A DNA stretch of 7,635 bases. Source: JBCCRH01 sp039208045 (GTDB taxonomy: Bacteria > Bacteroidota > Bacteroidia > Chitinophagales > Saprospiraceae). The position numbers and the translations under genes were made by a program. The DNA is taken from NCBI GenBank assembly GCA_039208045.1, contig JBCCRH010000312.1, positions 1 through 7,635 on the forward strand, in the 5' to 3' direction. Numbering within the stretch: the first letter of the stretch is position 1; each line of letters opens with the position of its first letter. The notes below the pieces were generated by a model. The model saw only the letters and a program-made list of their open reading frames with translations. It did not search any database and was not told where the DNA came from. Below are positions 5,624 through 7,635 of the stretch, one piece after another.

Positions 5624-6328
5624 ATGAAAAGAGCATTAGTTATTGAAGATGATCCCAATATCGCAGACCTACTGGAAATCCACTTAAAAGACCTCCACTT
5701 TGATCTCGAACGCGCCTACACTGGCGATCATGGTCTGGAAAAAGGCCTTCAGGGAAACTACGATTTGATTATCCTCGACTTAATGCTTCCTGGAAAAGAC
5801 GGTTTAGAAGTATGCCGCTTATTGCGCAATGCCAATGTACCTACCCCCATTCTGATGCTTACCGCGCGTTCCGAAGAGATTGATAAAGTACTGGGCTTAG
5901 AGCTGGGGGCGGATGATTATCTCACTAAGCCATTTAGTGTACGAGAGTTTATTGCACGCGTAAAAGCGCTGATGCGTCGCACGGAGCGCGTACAGCCCAC
6001 CACTACGCTTTCGCAGAAACAATCTGTACTGAGCTTCGGCTCCTTAGCGGTGGATTTAGATAAGCGCAAGGTGAGCCTGGAAGGCAAGCGCGTAGAACTG
6101 TCGCCCAAAGAATTTGAACTATTGAGCTTGCTTGCCTCTAACCCTGGCAAGAGCTACGACCGCTCCCGCATCCTCAACCTCGTCTGGGGCTACGACTTCG
6201 ACGGCTACGAACATACCGTGAACTCCCACATCAATCGCCTACGCAGCAAGATAGAACCCGATATGGCCAACCCTACGTACATTTTGACGAGCTGGGGTGT
6301 GGGTTATCGGTTTAATGAGGAATTATGA
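5624..6328 (+). CDS. OmpR/PhoB-family response regulator
   Basis: This is a 234-residue cytosolic DNA-binding regulator. The receiver domain occupies about 1-118, with acidic pair D9/D10 (VIEDDPNI), phosphoacceptor D52 (LIILDLMLPGKDG), switch T80 (MLTARS) and K102-P103 (DDYLTKPFSVREF). A linker of about 18 residues leads to a winged helix at about 137-232 (SFGSLAVDLDKRKV..., LSPKEFELLSLLASNPGKSY, RILNLVWGYDFDGYEHTVNSHINRLRSKIE, TSWGVGYRF), a standard Trans_reg_C domain. All phosphorylation residues are intact and the length is normal. The start is the only reasonable one and has no Shine-Dalgarno sequence, as usual in this phylum. The histidine kinase follows on the same strand after 165 nt of repetitive DNA, and the pair is presumably cognate. 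The divergent lipoprotein operon is a candidate target. Confidence 0.97.
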   Translation: MKRALVIEDDPNIADLLEIHLKDLHFDLERAYTGDHGLEKGLQGNYDLIILDLMLPGKDGLEVCRLLRNANVPTPILMLTARSEEIDKVLGLELGADDYLTKPFSVREFIARVKALMRRTERVQPTTTLSQKQSVLSFGSLAVDLDKRKVSLEGKRVELSPKEFELLSLLASNPGKSYDRSRILNLVWGYDFDGYEHTVNSHINRLRSKIEPDMANPTYILTSWGVGYRFNEEL

Positions 6329-6330
6329 AG

Positions 6331-6396
6331 AGTGGGCAGTGGGCAGTGGGCAGTGGACAGTATTCGGTGGTCGGTGGTCGGTGGACAGTGGGCAGT
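6331..6396. repeat. Heptanucleotide tandem repeat, G-rich
   Basis: Units of 7 nt run GTGGGCA x3 (6332-6352), GTGGACA (6353-6359), a short break GTATTC (6360-6365), then GGTGGTC x2 (6366-6379), GGTGGAC (6380-6386) and AGTGGGC plus AGT (6387-6396). It begins 3 nt after the regulator's stop codon. The GGG/GG tracts separated by 4-5 nt could form two- or three-layer G-quadruplexes in the mRNA. The layout recalls short tandemly repeated repetitive heptamers known from cyanobacteria. Confidence 0.85.
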
Positions 6397-6403
6397 ACCA
6401 GTT

Positions 6404-6432
6404 TCCTCCGTCCTCCTTTCCTCCATCCTCCC
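6404..6432. repeat. Pyrimidine-rich TCCTCC(N) tandem repeat
   Basis: Four units, TCCTCCG, TCCTCCT, TCCTCCA and TCCTCCC, occupy 6404-6432 with one extra T between the second and third. The period is again 7. The C/T-rich RNA could partly pair with the G-rich repeat just upstream. Confidence 0.7.
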
Positions 6433-6434
6433 TC

Positions 6435-6484
6435 AAACCCGTAATCTAAAACCCCTCAACTCCCAAACCCCTAAACCCTTAAAC
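6435..6484. repeat. Degenerate AAACCC(C)T repeat leading to the kinase start
   Basis: AAACCC recurs at 6435-6440, 6449-6454, 6465-6470 and 6473-6478. The last two form AAACCCCTAAACCCTTAAAC, resembling a CCCTAAA heptamer. It ends 9 nt before the kinase ATG. The complementary strand is G-rich. Confidence 0.5.
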
Positions 6485-6493
6485 TAATAAAGT

Positions 6494-7635
6494 ATGCGAC
6501 ACAACATCAACCTGTACTGGAAAATTGCTGCGATCATGCTCTCGCTGGTTATCGTATTGGGTATTGCTTATTTGGGGATTACCCGATATACGGCGAAGCA
6601 GTACTTGCAAGAGATGAACCAACGCCTGTACGGAGGCCTGGCGGCTAGTACGGTAAAAGAGGTGAAACCGCTGATTAATGGAGAAGTAGATACGACGGCT
6701 ATACAGGATATTATGCACTCTATGATGATTATTAATCCGAGTGTGGAGGTGTATTTGTTGGATACGCTTGGGGGGATTATTACTTATGTGGCGCCGTACA
6801 AGCGGGTGCAGTTGGAGGAGGTTGATTTGGCGCCGATCAAGGAATATATTGCGATGGAGGAGCAGGAGTTTATCAAGGGGGATGACCCGAGGAATCCGGG
6901 TGGGCAGAAGGTGTTTTCGGCGGCGCGGCTGGAGGAGGATGGCCAGCTGGGTGGGTATTTGTATATTATTTTGGCGAGTGAAATTGAGGAGGCAGTGGCC
7001 TCTAATTTATTTGGGAGTTATATGCTTAGGTTGGGGGCGCAAGTGTTTTTCCTGGCGGCGATTGTTGCCCTGCTGCTTGGGCTGTTGGCAGTGTGGTATT
7101 TGACGCAGAACTTGGATAAAATCAAACAGACAGTCAGGCGTTTTAAGGAAGGGGATTTGAATGCTAAGTTTGATCCGGTGGGGAGTGGGGAGTTTTCGGA
7201 TGTCAAATTGACGTTTAATGAAATGGCGGCCACGATCAAACGCAATATTGAGGAGCTAAAATCAGTGGAGAGCCTGCGGCGGGAGCTGATTGCCAATGTA
7301 TCGCATGATTTGCGTACGCCGCTGGCTATTATGCAGGGATTTGTGGAAACACTATTGATCAAAGAGCCGCACCTGGATACAGCAGATCGTAAGCGCTACT
7401 TAGAAACGGTACTGCGCAGCTCCGAAAGTCTATCGCGCTTGGTTTCCCAACTCTTTGAGTACTCCAAGCTGGAAGCTAAACAGATTGAGCCCCACAAAGA
7501 ACCTTTCCTAATCAGCGAGCTGGCCCAAGATATTTACCAAAAGTATGAGATACTGGCCCAAGAGCGTGATATTAAAATGCACCTTGATTTAGAGCCCAAT
7601 CTACCATTGGTATTTGGTGATTTAGCGCTCGTGGA
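6494..7635 (+). CDS. Sensor histidine kinase (partial, C-terminus beyond edge)
   Basis: This is the first 380 residues of a membrane histidine kinase cut by the right edge. An in-frame TAA at 6488-6490 fixes the start at 6494. TM1 is at about 10-29 and TM2 at about 178-203. The periplasmic sensor between them (~150 residues) has a PAS/PDC-like pattern with INPSVEVYLLDTLGGIITYV (80-99), VDLAPIKEYI (110-119), GDDPR (129-133), KVFSAA (139-144) and GYLYIIL (154-160). From memory, these motifs match a sensor type found in uncharacterised kinases of many Gram-negative bacteria, and the ligand is unknown. A HAMP-like linker follows at about 204-255, then HisKA with phosphoacceptor H271 in ANVSHDLRTPLAIMQGF and EYSKLEA (322-328). 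The ATPase domain would begin at the window's end, so its N, G1 and G2 boxes are not visible. It is the probable partner of the adjacent response regulator. Confidence 0.95.
   Translation, partial: MRHNINLYWKIAAIMLSLVIVLGIAYLGITRYTAKQYLQEMNQRLYGGLAASTVKEVKPLINGEVDTTAIQDIMHSMMIINPSVEVYLLDTLGGIITYVAPYKRVQLEEVDLAPIKEYIAMEEQEFIKGDDPRNPGGQKVFSAARLEEDGQLGGYLYIILASEIEEAVASNLFGSYMLRLGAQVFFLAAIVALLLGLLAVWYLTQNLDKIKQTVRRFKEGDLNAKFDPVGSGEFSDVKLTFNEMAATIKRNIEELKSVESLRRELIANVSHDLRTPLAIMQGFVETLLIKEPHLDTADRKRYLETVLRSSESLSRLVSQLFEYSKLEAKQIEPHKEPFLISELAQDIYQKYEILAQERDIKMHLDLEPNLPLVFGDLALV

Noticed and set aside
6331..6396. CRISPR array
   Set aside because: The units are 7 nt and contiguous, with no spacers of the required length.
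6435..6484. Telomere-like CCCTAAA sequence as evidence of a chromosome end
   Set aside because: It is short, degenerate and lies inside a bacterial operon; the resemblance to plant telomere repeats is coincidental.
6741..7103. 120-residue plus-strand frame rich in Trp and Arg
   Set aside because: It is an out-of-frame reading of the histidine kinase gene, produced by its run of G-ending codons.

Overview
The window looks like chromosomal DNA of a member of the Bacteroidota, plausibly a Saprospiria/Lewinella-like lineage (inference). The signs are perfect or near-perfect TAnnTTTG promoter -7 boxes upstream of genes, start codons without Shine-Dalgarno sequences, a periplasmic two-component-regulator-propeller sensor, a Bacteroidota-style lipoprotein, and a small unknown protein resembling a family I associate with this phylum.

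Layout. Positions 1-1480 (minus strand) hold a protein of unknown function followed after 18 nt by the N-terminal third or less of a propeller-type sensor that runs off the left edge. Positions 1481-1815 have no convincing intact gene, but contain the unknown gene's promoter, a possible gene remnant and a hairpin. Positions 1816-3624 (minus) hold an aldo/keto reductase followed after 3 nt by a tandem-domain GNAT acetyltransferase, clearly one operon, with a palindrome in its leader. Positions 3625-3888 are non-coding and contain a striking ~90-nt inverted repeat. Positions 3889-5442 (minus) hold a two-gene operon: a lipoprotein with a Big_2-like and a DM13 domain, then a predicted outer-membrane beta-barrel. 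Positions 5443-5623 are a divergent promoter region. From 5624 to the right edge (plus) lie an OmpR/PhoB response regulator and its membrane histidine kinase, cut off by the edge just after its dimerisation/phosphoacceptor domain. The two are separated by 165 nt made almost entirely of three successive short tandem-repeat tracts.

Working together. The regulator and kinase form a cognate two-component pair. The lipoprotein/barrel operon is transcribed away from them out of a shared 181-bp region, so it is a natural candidate target, but no operator can be proven from one window. The reductase/acetyltransferase operon looks like an independent metabolic or detoxification unit. The most unusual DNA structures are the heptamer-repeat spacer inside the two-component operon and the long hairpin at 3762-3850. 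No CRISPR array, tRNA, rRNA or intact mobile element was seen.
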